The position numbers and the translations under genes were made by a program. Shown piece by piece: positions 1 to 7,540 of a stretch of 64,000 nucleotides of DNA. Within the stretch, counting starts at the first letter, position 1. Each line of letters opens with the position of its first letter. Source of the stretch: Xylanibacter rarus (GTDB taxonomy: Bacteria > Bacteroidota > Bacteroidia > Bacteroidales > Bacteroidaceae). Under the pieces are notes generated by a model. It did no database searches. It saw only the letters and a list, made by a program, of their open reading frames with translations, and was not told where the DNA came from. Where the stretch lies: positions 186,001-250,000 of the forward strand of contig NZ_LFQU01000002.1 in assembly GCF_001275135.1 (NCBI RefSeq). The letters run 5' to 3'.

Positions 1-507
1 TTCCTTCTCGACTTCCCCAACGACGAGGTAAAGAAGGGCTTTCTCACGATGATTGCTTCTTCGTATCTTCAGCCGCGCGAGCGTCTCAACGGATGGATAT
101 TCGATGTGATTGACGCCATGGAGGCCGGCGAGGCTGACAGTCTGCGCACGCTGTTCACCTCCTTCCTGTCGAGCATCCCCTACACCATGCGCCGCAAGGA
201 CAACGAGGCGGAGCGCGAACGCTACTTCCAGTACACATTCTATCTCATCATGCGGCTTATCAGCGTCTACACAGTTTACACAGAGAAGGTGCAGAGCCAG
301 GGGCGTGTTGACTGCGTGGTGGAAACTCCGCAGTATGTCTATATCTTTGAGTTCAAGCTCGACGGCACGGCAGACGAGGCTCTCAGTCAGATAGAAGACA
401 AGGGCTATGCCCGCGAATACGAATCAGACAGCCGCCGTGTGTTCAAGATCGGCGCCAGCTTCTCGTCGGAGACGGGAACTATATCCGACTGGAAAGTGCA
501 GGATTGA
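1..507 (+). CDS. C-terminal part of an AAA-ATPase-like protein with a PD-(D/E)XK nuclease-like domain (partial)
   Basis: The reading frame is open from the first base and ends at 507, so only the last 168 residues are present; the ATG at 49 is an internal methionine, not the start. The C-terminal half reads RVDCVVETPQYVYIFEFKLD, the core of the PD-(D/E)XK-type nuclease domain (PDDEXK_9) that ends a large Bacteroidetes family with an N-terminal AAA-ATPase-like domain. The D in RVD, the E and K in FEFK, and a following Q are the usual metal and catalytic positions of that fold. The family is abundant and multicopy in Bacteroidales, and its biological role is not settled. The gene is followed by an intrinsic terminator at about 580. 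I am confident of the family but not of any function. Confidence 0.85.
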   Translation, partial: FLLDFPNDEVKKGFLTMIASSYLQPRERLNGWIFDVIDAMEAGEADSLRTLFTSFLSSIPYTMRRKDNEAERERYFQYTFYLIMRLISVYTVYTEKVQSQGRVDCVVETPQYVYIFEFKLDGTADEALSQIEDKGYAREYESDSRRVFKIGASFSSETGTISDWKVQD

Positions 508-579
508 GCTTTCGCCTTACAGCAGATATGGCCGTAGGTTACGGCGACATAATAATAATTTTTGTTTTACATAGTTCAC

Positions 580-617
580 ATTCCGGTTCGGGCTTCGTGT
601 CCGGGCCGGATATTTTT
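580..617 (+). terminator. Rho-independent terminator after the PD-(D/E)XK gene
   Basis: A GC-rich stem of about 13 pairs (one bulged T) with a TTCGT loop spans 580-611 and is followed by TATTTTTTAT. It lies about 70 bases after the stop codon. The rest of the 508-834 gap holds the promoter of the next gene and no ORF that looks coding. Confidence 0.7.
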
Positions 618-753
618 TATCCATGACCAGCCATTTTACACCCGGCTGTGTTGCCGTTTTATATCGGGCTTATGGCCGTCTGATTTACATTAAGCGAGAA
701 TCCCGGCTGAATAATAAAGCCCTGTATGGGTTAAAAAAACTGCATGCCGGCTG

Positions 754-784
754 TTTATGATTAGCCAATATTTTTGTAACTTTG
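754..784 (+). promoter_or_regulatory. Bacteroidetes-type promoter of the PurF-like gene
   Basis: TAACTTTG at 777-784 fits the Bacteroidetes -7 consensus TAnnTTTG. TTTA at 754-757, 19 bases upstream, is a one-mismatch -33 element. The predicted leader is about 45 nt and has no clear Shine-Dalgarno sequence, as usual in this phylum. Confidence 0.65.
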
Positions 785-834
785 CAGCCACCGAAAACCA
801 TTCGGATTCTTGAACACTAACAAAAACATATCTT

Positions 835-2244
835 ATGGGAGGATTCTTCGGAACAATCTCGAAGTCGAATTGTGTTACAGACCTGTTCTACGGTACTGAC
901 TATAATTCGCATTTGGGAACAAAGCGTGGCGGACTTGCCACTTATAATGCGGAGGAGAAACAGTTTATGCGCTCAATCCACAACCTTGAGAGCACATACT
1001 TCCGCACTAAGTTTGAAGACGAGCTCGGCAAGTTTTCAGGTAACTCAGGCATAGGCATCATCAGCGACACTGACGCCCAGCCTATCATCATCAACTCACA
1101 CTTAGGACGCTTTGCCATCGTAACCGTGGGCAAGGTGAACAACATCAGCGAACTTGAGCAGGACCTGCTGGCCAGGAACATGCATCTGGCGGAGCTGAGT
1201 TCGGGCAAGACCAACCAGACCGAGCTCATAGCGCTGCTGATAATCATGGGCAAGAACTTTGTTGAGGGCATCGAGAATGTGTTCAACAAGATAAAAGGCT
1301 CGTGCTCGCTGCTGCTACTCACCGAGGACGGAATCATAGCGGCGCGCGACAAGTGGGGCCGCACGCCTATCGTGATAGGCCGCAAGGAAGGCGCGTTTGC
1401 AGCCACGAGCGAGTCGAGCAGCTTTCCTAACCTCGACTATGAAATCGACCGTTATCTTGGTCCGGGCGAGATTGTGCGCCTCAGGGCCGACGGCGTAGAG
1501 CAGATGCGCAAGGCCGAGAAGCAGATGCAGATATGCTCGTTCCTGTGGGTTTACTACGGATTCCCCACGTCATGCTACGAAGGCCGCAACGTTGAGGAGG
1601 TGCGCTTCGAGATGGGAAAGAAGATGGGACAGCAGGACAAGTCGGAGGTAGACTGCGCCTGCGGAATACCCGACTCGGGCGTGGGCATGGCTCTCGGATA
1701 TGCCGAAGGCAAGGGTGTGCCCTACCACCGCGCCATATCTAAATATACGCCTACATGGCCGCGAAGCTTCACTCCAAGCCGTCAGGAGCTGCGCAACCTC
1801 GTGGCAAAGATGAAGCTGATACCCAACCGCGCCATGCTCAAGGACAAGCGTCTGCTGTTCTGCGACGACTCTATCGTGCGCGGCACGCAGCTGCGCGACA
1901 ACGTTAAGGTGCTGTTCGACTACGGCGTGCGCGAGGCTCACGTGCGCATAGCCTGTCCGCCGCTCATCTACGGCTGTCCGTTCATCGGCTTCACGTCGTC
2001 GAAGAGCGACCTCGAACTGATAACGCGCCGCATAATAAAGGAGCTTGAGGGCGACGAGAACAAGAATCTTGAGAAATATGCCACCACAGGCTCGCCCGAA
2101 TATGAGCGCATGGTGGAGATAATACGCGAGCGCCTGGGCCTCACTTCGCTCAAGTTTAACACGCTCGAAAACCTCGTCGACGCCATCGGTCTGCCCAAGT
2201 GCAAGCTCTGCACTCACTGCTTCGACGGCACCGGCTGCTTCTGA
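835..2244 (+). CDS. PurF-like amidophosphoribosyltransferase paralogue lacking the catalytic N-terminal cysteine
   Basis: The 469-residue protein has the layout of glutamine PRPP amidotransferase: an N-terminal class II glutaminase (Ntn) domain (about 1-230) and a C-terminal type I phosphoribosyltransferase domain. The PRPP loop LLFCDDSIVRGTQ is present at about 340-352 (DD at 344-345). The start reads MGGFFGTIS. In PurF, residue 2 is the cysteine nucleophile exposed by methionine removal, and here it is glycine with no cysteine nearby, so glutamine hydrolysis by the normal mechanism should not be possible. The C-terminus is cysteine-rich (CKLCTHCFDGTGC), recalling the iron-sulfur ligands of Bacillus-type PurF. 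It may be an ammonia-dependent or regulatory paralogue; a canonical purF would then be elsewhere in the genome. The ATG at 835 is well placed behind the promoter. Confidence 0.85.
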   Translation: MGGFFGTISKSNCVTDLFYGTDYNSHLGTKRGGLATYNAEEKQFMRSIHNLESTYFRTKFEDELGKFSGNSGIGIISDTDAQPIIINSHLGRFAIVTVGKVNNISELEQDLLARNMHLAELSSGKTNQTELIALLIIMGKNFVEGIENVFNKIKGSCSLLLLTEDGIIAARDKWGRTPIVIGRKEGAFAATSESSSFPNLDYEIDRYLGPGEIVRLRADGVEQMRKAEKQMQICSFLWVYYGFPTSCYEGRNVEEVRFEMGKKMGQQDKSEVDCACGIPDSGVGMALGYAEGKGVPYHRAISKYTPTWPRSFTPSRQELRNLVAKMKLIPNRAMLKDKRLLFCDDSIVRGTQLRDNVKVLFDYGVREAHVRIACPPLIYGCPFIGFTSSKSDLELITRRIIKELEGDENKNLEKYATTGSPEYERMVEIIRERLGLTSLKFNTLENLVDAIGLPKCKLCTHCFDGTGCF

Positions 2245-2464
2245 CGTATTATATATAAGGCGGAGTCTGTAATTTCGGATTATAAAGGATGCATATATTC
2301 CCGTCATCCGTTCGGGCCGCTTTTCTGACTTTACCGGTGTCTTTTTGTCAAGTCCTGTCGGGCGTACAGTCAGCTATACTCTACCGTCGGATTACAAAAG
2401 TACACTTGCTAAAATGCAAAAAGCGCATCGGCCGAATTGACAGAATCCAGCCGTAAGCAATATT

Positions 2465-2513
2465 GAAGGTGAAGACCGGGCACTGATGCTTTGGCCGTTC
2501 ACCTTCTTTTTTT
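2465..2513 (+). terminator. Intrinsic terminator downstream of the PurF-like gene
   Basis: GAAGGTGAA at 2465-2473 pairs perfectly with TTCACCTTC at 2498-2506, followed by a run of seven T. It is about 220 bases after the stop codon. The remainder of the 2245-2621 gap shows no convincing gene and no clear promoter for the LRR gene. Confidence 0.6.
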
Positions 2514-2621
2514 ATTCCGCAGCAGCCGCAGTAACCTTTCAGCCTGCCTGCATAACGGCATACGGCGTGCATACTAGCAAGTCGATACGATATTATTAAA
2601 AACATTTCAACAGTTCATACC

Positions 2622-3716
2622 ATGATCATCAGACAGACATTAGTAGTGCTGACAGCCCTTCTGTCGGCATCGGCATGCGCCCTGGCGCAGACATTCAGCG
2701 TAGGAAACCTTACTTACTCGGTAACCGACAAGACTGCCGGCGAGGTTGACGTCAGCTCGTGCGAGAGCTACGAGAGCGAGATAGACGTGCCCGCCACGGT
2801 AAGCCACGGCGGCATCAGCTATAAGGTAACAGGCATAGGCATAACGGCATTCAGCGTCAAGAGCAGCCTCAGGCGCATAGGCCTGCCCGAGGGCATACGG
2901 CATATCGGAGAAGAGGCCTTTGCCTATTGCAGCCAGCTTACGTCGATGTCGCTGCCTGCCAGCGTGGAGAGCATAGGCAGCAAGGCGTTCAGCGGATGCC
3001 TTATGCTATCGCGCGTGAGCATGGGTAGCGGCGTCAGGAGCATAGGCAGCGGCGCGTTCATGGACTGCAGGTCGCTTCTGTCGGCTGCCGTTCCGGCCGG
3101 TGTGCGCATCATAGAGGCAGCCACGTTCGGCGGATGCAGCTCGCTCAGGGAGGTTAGCCTGCCCGAAGGTCTTGCCATAATAGACGACCTTGCCTTCAGA
3201 GAGTGCGGCTCACTCAGCTCGATATCCCTGCCCGGCTCACTGACTTACATCGGCGACGAGGCCTTTGCCTCATGCGGCAGCCTTGCCCGGATATCGCTTC
3301 CTGCCCGGCTCATGAGCATAGGCGACAAGGCGTTCAGCGGCTGCGTATCGCTCAGTTCGATAGTGTTGCCCGACAGTCTGATAAGCATTGGCGACGGAGC
3401 CTTTGAGAAGTGCCGCAGCATAAGCAGCATAACCATGCCCTCAGGCACCACCAGCATAGGCAGCGAGGCGTTCAAATATTGTATGAATCTTGGCAACGTG
3501 GTCATAGGCGAAGGCGTTACGTCCATAGGCGACAGGGCGTTCAGGGTGTGCACGTCGCTGCGCCAGATAACGGTAGGTGCAACGGAGCCGCCCGCAGTGG
3601 GTGCCGACGCCTTCTTCGGCGTGTCGCGCCGTACAGCGGTGCTTGTGCCCTCAGCCTCGCTCAATGCCTACCGCCAGGCTGCCGTGTGGCGCGAGTTCAA
3701 CATCCGGCCCATGTAG
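2622..3716 (+). CDS. BspA-like secreted leucine-rich repeat protein
   Basis: A signal peptide (MIIRQTLVVLTALLSASACA, cleavage near AQT) is followed by a short beta-rich lead-in and then about eleven LRR_5 (BspA/Treponema pallidum-type) repeats of roughly 23 residues, from about residue 75 to 345. The repeating pattern is LxxIxLPxxLxxIGDxAFxxC; ten repeats carry the AFxxC (or TFxxC) corner and the last is degenerate. The chain ends shortly after the repeats and I see no type IX sorting domain or lipobox, so it may be released or periplasmic. BspA-like proteins bind host proteins or other bacteria; no partner can be inferred here. It appears monocistronic. Confidence 0.85.
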   Translation: MIIRQTLVVLTALLSASACALAQTFSVGNLTYSVTDKTAGEVDVSSCESYESEIDVPATVSHGGISYKVTGIGITAFSVKSSLRRIGLPEGIRHIGEEAFAYCSQLTSMSLPASVESIGSKAFSGCLMLSRVSMGSGVRSIGSGAFMDCRSLLSAAVPAGVRIIEAATFGGCSSLREVSLPEGLAIIDDLAFRECGSLSSISLPGSLTYIGDEAFASCGSLARISLPARLMSIGDKAFSGCVSLSSIVLPDSLISIGDGAFEKCRSISSITMPSGTTSIGSEAFKYCMNLGNVVIGEGVTSIGDRAFRVCTSLRQITVGATEPPAVGADAFFGVSRRTAVLVPSASLNAYRQAAVWREFNIRPM

Positions 3717-3925
3717 CCGTGTGGCTGTCCTGTCATGCTTCTTGGCGCAGGGCGGAGGTTCATGCGTGCCGTGGCGCAGGCATCCGCAAGACCCTTGTTG
3801 CAAGTATCTGACTGACAGGCGTTTGCGCGTGCGATGCAAAAGACCGCAAATCAGCATGCAAAAGGTATGCTTTTAGGCTGCAAAAGGCCACCAGTCGCAG
3901 GGCAAAAGGCATGCTTTTAGAAAAT
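3717..3925. repeat. Intergenic GCAAAAGG-type repeat cluster
   Basis: The gap after the LRR gene contains two 19-base near-identical direct copies, GCAAAAGGTATGCTTTTAG at 3858-3876 and GCAAAAGGCATGCTTTTAG at 3902-3920, plus further GCAAAAG words. Each copy is partly self-complementary. Similar words recur in other gaps of this window (10.1, 15.4, 22.9 and 43.8 kb). No coding potential is seen. Confidence 0.55.
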
Positions 3926-4089
3926 AGCTTCAGGCGGCAAGCCGATGACTTAATATAATAAGGCGGCCGGAGGCGTCAGCATGCCTGCACGGCTAAACCT
4001 TACACCGGCCTGATGACCGGTATAGATTTTACAGCAGATCACGCCCCGAAAAATCTTCACCGGCGTGCCAAAGCGGAGCGTGTGTAGAG

Positions 4090-4155
4090 GTGTGGAACGG
4101 CGTTTCCACACTTTTTTGTGGAAAAATTCCACACCTCTTCCACACTTTTCCACAC
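4090..4155 (+). promoter_or_regulatory. Array of TTCCACAC palindromic boxes, candidate enhancer site for a sigma-54 activator
   Basis: TTCCACAC occurs four times in one orientation (4104, 4127, 4138, 4148). The first is paired with an inverted GTGTGGAA (4090-4097, spacer 6) and the second with TGTGGAA (4117-4123, spacer 3), giving two palindromes centred near 4100 and 4125. The last two copies are 10 bases apart, one helical turn. The array lies about 95-160 bp before the start site predicted from the sigma-54 promoter at 4223, where bacterial enhancer-binding proteins normally bind. The first palindrome followed by TTTTTT could instead act as a terminator, and TTTTCCACA resembles a DnaA box. 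Confidence 0.5.
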
Positions 4156-4222
4156 ATTACACAATTCCCCAAAATATCATAACCGCCTGATAATCACTGA
4201 TATAGCTGTTTCTGGCATAGTT

Positions 4223-4238
4223 TGGCACGGCTGTTGCA
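4223..4238 (+). promoter_or_regulatory. Sigma-54 (RpoN) promoter, -24/-12 type
   Basis: TGGCAC at 4223-4228, five bases, then TTGCA at 4234-4238 matches the RpoN consensus TGGCAC-N5-TTGCW at every defined position, including the invariant GG and GC. Transcription should start near 4249, giving a leader of about 47 nt before the small gene at 4296. No TAnnTTTG element is seen in the same place. Confidence 0.75.
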
Positions 4239-4295
4239 ATATGAATAAGCGAGAACATTGAAAATAAAATTATTAACAATAAAAAAGAAAGCATT

Positions 4296-4454
4296 ATGAA
4301 AAAGTTAGTTTTCGCTGCAGTAGCAGCTCTCGCATTGGTTTCAGTTAGCAACGTATTTGCAGGTCAGAACGAAAATAAAGTACAGAACACAGTAGTATCA
4401 GACACAACAGTAACAACTCCCGCTCCTGCAGACACAGTAGCTACAGCTGAATAA
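4296..4454 (+). CDS. Small exported 52-residue peptide
   Basis: ATG at 4296 opens a 52-codon frame that begins MKKLVFAAVAALALVSVSNV and has a typical Sec signal peptide ending near VFA, leaving a mature part of about 29 residues. The mature peptide is rich in T, V, A, P and D (for example VVSDTTVTTPAPADTVATAE) and has no cysteine, so it is not a lipoprotein. An A/G-rich stretch (AAAAAAGAAAG) precedes the start. The gene stands alone behind the sigma-54-type promoter and before a hairpin at 4528. The role is unknown; it could be an abundant periplasmic or envelope stress peptide. The signal peptide, the strong leader and the codon use support it as real in spite of its size. Confidence 0.75.
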   Translation: MKKLVFAAVAALALVSVSNVFAGQNENKVQNTVVSDTTVTTPAPADTVATAE

Positions 4455-4527
4455 AAAGTTCGGTTAAGACAAGAATAATAGGTTAATTCATTTTTTCGGA
4501 GATAAGGCGTTTTATCTCAAAAGCGAG

Positions 4528-4558
4528 CCCCGGAAGCTGTAACAGCCAGCTGACGGGG
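4528..4558 (+). terminator. Compound hairpin after the small peptide gene
   Basis: CCCCG (4528-4532) pairs with CGGGG (4554-4558) and encloses AGCTG/CAGCT (4535-4539 / 4547-4551). The following TTTGCCTTGTTT is T-rich but broken, so this is a plausible rather than a strong terminator. The 4455-4782 gap otherwise holds two TAnnTTTG boxes. Confidence 0.4.
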
Positions 4559-4638
4559 TTTGCCTTGTTTATATGCATCATGCCCGAAGGTGATACTAAA
4601 AAAGGCATAAAACTTACAAAAAGTGAACATTTTGCGGT

Positions 4639-4687
4639 TATTTTTGCCAAAATAATGCACCGTTGACATATTTTTACTTTATCTTTG
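4639..4687 (+). promoter_or_regulatory. Two candidate -7 boxes ahead of the hybrid kinase gene
   Basis: TATTTTTG (4639-4646) and TATCTTTG (4680-4687) both fit TAnnTTTG. The second gives a leader of about 90 nt to the ATG at 4783. Neither has an obvious -33 TTTG at the preferred 19-20 bp. Confidence 0.45.
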
Positions 4688-4782
4688 CAAAAATGGGACA
4701 TTGTTCCCGGCACGCCCGGTTGGCATGCAATACGACGCGCAGGCAGCGCTGAAGTCTGCGCTTGGACTAATACTTGAAACGG

Positions 4783-7389
4783 ATGAAGACAGGCGTACAG
4801 TTTAAGATAGCGGCGGGATACACGCTTGCAATATTGGTGCTCGCCCTGGCGGTGTGGCTGGTCTACGGCAACACCAGGGCCTTCATGCAGATAGACAAGG
4901 CCGAGCGCGAGTTTATGGAGCGGCGCGACGTGGTTGACAGTCTTATCTACTGCTTTCTCGAAACCGACAACTGCGAGAGGTCATTGTGCCTCGGCAACAC
5001 CGACGAGCTCGACAATTTCGACGCATCGCTCCGCAAGACCATGGCTCTGGCCGACTCGCTGAAGGCCATGGTCAGCGACAGTTCGCAATGTCTGAAGATC
5101 GACTCGCTGCGCAACATGCTCCTGCTGAAGCGCGAAAACACGCTGATGATTGTCGACGAGATGGCCAGAAACAACCCTGACAAGTTTTTCCGCGAGAAGG
5201 TAAGCAAGCTGCAGGAGGGGCAAGACTCGGTTGTGATACATCCAAAATCAGTAGAAGTGCAGGAGAACAAGGAGGTGGTCTACGACATCGTGAAGAGCAA
5301 GAAGGGCTTCTTTGCACGCCTTGCCGACGCCTTCCGCAAGCAGCATGCCGACACCATACAGGTGAGCAACCGCAGCCGCAAGGCCGTAACCGACTCTGCA
5401 CGCCACAGCATCAACATAGCCGACACCGTGGCCGGAGTGCTCAAGGAGATTAAGCGCGAGGAGCTGAAGGCGCGCAGGGCACGCCAGGAGCAGCTCGACG
5501 AGAAGCGGCAGACGCAGCAGCTGGTGGGCGTGCAGCTGGCCCGGCGCATAGAGCAGCTGCTCGAAGACATACGCGACGAGGAGCACCGCGCGCTGCAGGC
5601 AGCTATAGACACCGACCTGTCGGGGCGCCGCAGCGTCATGCTCAAGATAATATCGCTTGCCCTGGTGGCCGTCATGTCGGCGGTGGTGCTGCTGCTCTAC
5701 GTCAGGCGCGACATGCGCAGGGCACGCATCTACAGCGAGAACCTCGAGCGGGCAAAGGCCGAGACGGAGCGTATAATGGCGCAGCGCGAGCGTCTGCTGC
5801 TCACCATCACGCACGACATAAAGGCTCCGGCAGCCTCGATATCGGGCTTCATAGAGCTGCTCGGCGAATATGTCAGAGACGGAAAGGCGGCATCCTACCT
5901 GAGCAACATCAAGAATTCTGCCACACATCTGCTCCATCTGGTCAGCGCACTGCTCGACTATCACCGCCTTGAGAGCGGCAAGGTGGAGACGCGCAGCGTA
6001 AGCTTCAGTCCGCGACAGCTCGTCGACAGCTGTGCCGAAGGCATACGTCCGCAGGCCAAGGCCAAGGGTCTTGTCGTCGAGAGCGACACCTCCGGATGCG
6101 GCTCACGCCTGTGTCTGGGCGACGCCTTCCGCATAAAGCAGATACTCGACAACATTATAAGCAACGCCCTTAAATACACCGACCATGGCAGCATAGCCAT
6201 ATCGGCGCGCATGCAGGGCAGCCGCCTGCAGGTGGATGTGGCCGACACGGGACGCGGAATGACGCCCGAGGAGGCGCGCCGCATATTCAACGCCTTCACG
6301 CGTCTGCCCGGAGCGCAGGGCACCGAGGGCGTGGGCCTGGGCCTGTCGATAGCCCGCGAGCTGGCCACTCTGCTCGGAGGGCGCATCACGCTCGAGTCGG
6401 CCAAGGGCAAGGGCACAACGTTCCATGTGTCGCTGCCGCTTGAGTTCAACGGCAACGGCATGCAGGGCGACGAGACTGCGGCAACCGAAAGCAGGCCGGC
6501 AGGCGCCGGCAGAAAGCCCGGACACAGACCTGAGGGCATGACGGCCGACAGGATCAGCATACTGATTGTTGACGACGACCGCCTGCAGCTGCAGCTTCTG
6601 CGCGAGATGCTCACGGGCATTTCGGGCGGTAGATGGCACATAACGGCATGCAGCCATGCCGACGAGGCACTGAGGCAGCTTGCCGACCTGCGTCCGCACG
6701 TGTTCTTCATAGACATAGAGATGCCCGAGATGAGCGGCACGGAGATGGCTGCCCGCATATCCGGACGCTACGACACGCTGCTCATAGCCATGACGGCTCA
6801 CGAGCCGAGCATAGAGCCAAGACTGCTGGAGGCTGGCTTCGACGCGTGCCTTTTCAAGCCGTTCAACACCGGCCGCCTGTGTGCCACGCTCCAGGCTGCC
6901 ACAGGCATTGAGCTTGATGTCGGCAAGACGGTTGCCGGGAAGGCTGATGCTGACGGCTGCGGGGGCACCGATAAAGACGGCAACGGCGATGAATGCCGCA
7001 CAGACAAAGCACCTGACGCCACGGGAGACGACGACGGCGGCAGGACCGGAGGACACGACTTCGGGGCAGTAACCGAGTTTGCCGCAGGCGACAATGAGGC
7101 GTGCCGCGAGATTCTTTCGAGCTTCATGACCGAGATAGACGGCCACATGGCCATGCTCGACAAGGCCAAGGCAGGGCCCGACCGCACCGCCATAAGCCGC
7201 GTGGCACACAAGGCGCTGCCCATGCTGACCATGATAGGGGCGCGCTCTGTCGACGAGTTGAAGGCCCTGTCGCCCGAACACATAGGCAGCGTGACCGACG
7301 CCGACATGGCGGAAATGTGCGAAAAGATAGCCGGCGAGATGCGCCAGATAAGGCATGAGCTCGACGAAGAGATAAAGGCTCTTGGCTAA
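4783..7389 (+). CDS. Hybrid sensor histidine kinase with receiver and C-terminal Hpt domain
   Basis: A membrane segment near residues 7-27 is followed by a long, charged, coiled-coil-prone sensor region (about 28-285), a second membrane segment (about 286-308), a HisKA domain with H344 in ITHDIKAPAASISG, a HATPase_c domain (N box NIISNALKYTDHG, DTGRGM, GVGLGLSIA), a receiver with ILIVDDD and phosphoacceptor D644 in IDIEMPEMSG, a low-complexity D/G-rich linker, and a terminal Hpt-like helical domain with H809 in AHKALPM. The HK-REC-Hpt layout implies a four-step phosphorelay that ends on a separate response regulator. I chose ATG 4783; an in-frame TTG at 4774 is the alternative. The gene is followed by a TPR kinase and a NarL-type regulator, which could be the relay output, though this is inference. 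Confidence 0.9.
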   Translation: MKTGVQFKIAAGYTLAILVLALAVWLVYGNTRAFMQIDKAEREFMERRDVVDSLIYCFLETDNCERSLCLGNTDELDNFDASLRKTMALADSLKAMVSDSSQCLKIDSLRNMLLLKRENTLMIVDEMARNNPDKFFREKVSKLQEGQDSVVIHPKSVEVQENKEVVYDIVKSKKGFFARLADAFRKQHADTIQVSNRSRKAVTDSARHSINIADTVAGVLKEIKREELKARRARQEQLDEKRQTQQLVGVQLARRIEQLLEDIRDEEHRALQAAIDTDLSGRRSVMLKIISLALVAVMSAVVLLLYVRRDMRRARIYSENLERAKAETERIMAQRERLLLTITHDIKAPAASISGFIELLGEYVRDGKAASYLSNIKNSATHLLHLVSALLDYHRLESGKVETRSVSFSPRQLVDSCAEGIRPQAKAKGLVVESDTSGCGSRLCLGDAFRIKQILDNIISNALKYTDHGSIAISARMQGSRLQVDVADTGRGMTPEEARRIFNAFTRLPGAQGTEGVGLGLSIARELATLLGGRITLESAKGKGTTFHVSLPLEFNGNGMQGDETAATESRPAGAGRKPGHRPEGMTADRISILIVDDDRLQLQLLREMLTGISGGRWHITACSHADEALRQLADLRPHVFFIDIEMPEMSGTEMAARISGRYDTLLIAMTAHEPSIEPRLLEAGFDACLFKPFNTGRLCATLQAATGIELDVGKTVAGKADADGCGGTDKDGNGDECRTDKAPDATGDDDGGRTGGHDFGAVTEFAAGDNEACREILSSFMTEIDGHMAMLDKAKAGPDRTAISRVAHKALPMLTMIGARSVDELKALSPEHIGSVTDADMAEMCEKIAGEMRQIRHELDEEIKALG

Positions 7390-7446
7390 CCGCCGGCCGC
7401 GGCGTATGCAACGGCTGTTATTGCGCACGCCGACAGAACATACTAC

Positions 7447-7478
7447 GGCACGCAGGCTCCGCGCCTGATGTGCGTGCC
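7447..7478 (+). terminator. Hairpin between the two kinase genes
   Basis: GGCACGCA (7447-7454) pairs with TGCGTGCC (7471-7478) with an inner GGC/GCC stem. Downstream is ATCCTCTTTATT, a weak T tract, so it may be a terminator or an RNA-stability element. Confidence 0.4.
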
Positions 7479-7540
7479 ATCCTCTTTATTGCTGCTATTA
7501 AGACAAGCCTTATATTAATGAACCTTAACCTGTTATTACC

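Noticed and set aside
3838-3925. CRISPR-like array
   Set aside because: The repeats are short, palindromic and few, spacing is irregular and no cas gene is present.
4085-4160. Replication origin with DnaA boxes
   Set aside because: TTTTCCACA resembles a DnaA box, but there is no dnaA or other origin-linked gene, no adjacent AT-rich unwinding tract with repeats, and genes on both sides run in the same direction; the sigma-54 enhancer reading fits better.
6103-7428. A 441-codon minus-strand frame opposite the hybrid kinase
   Set aside because: It is the reverse of the clear receiver and Hpt coding sequence, and its composition is not protein-like.
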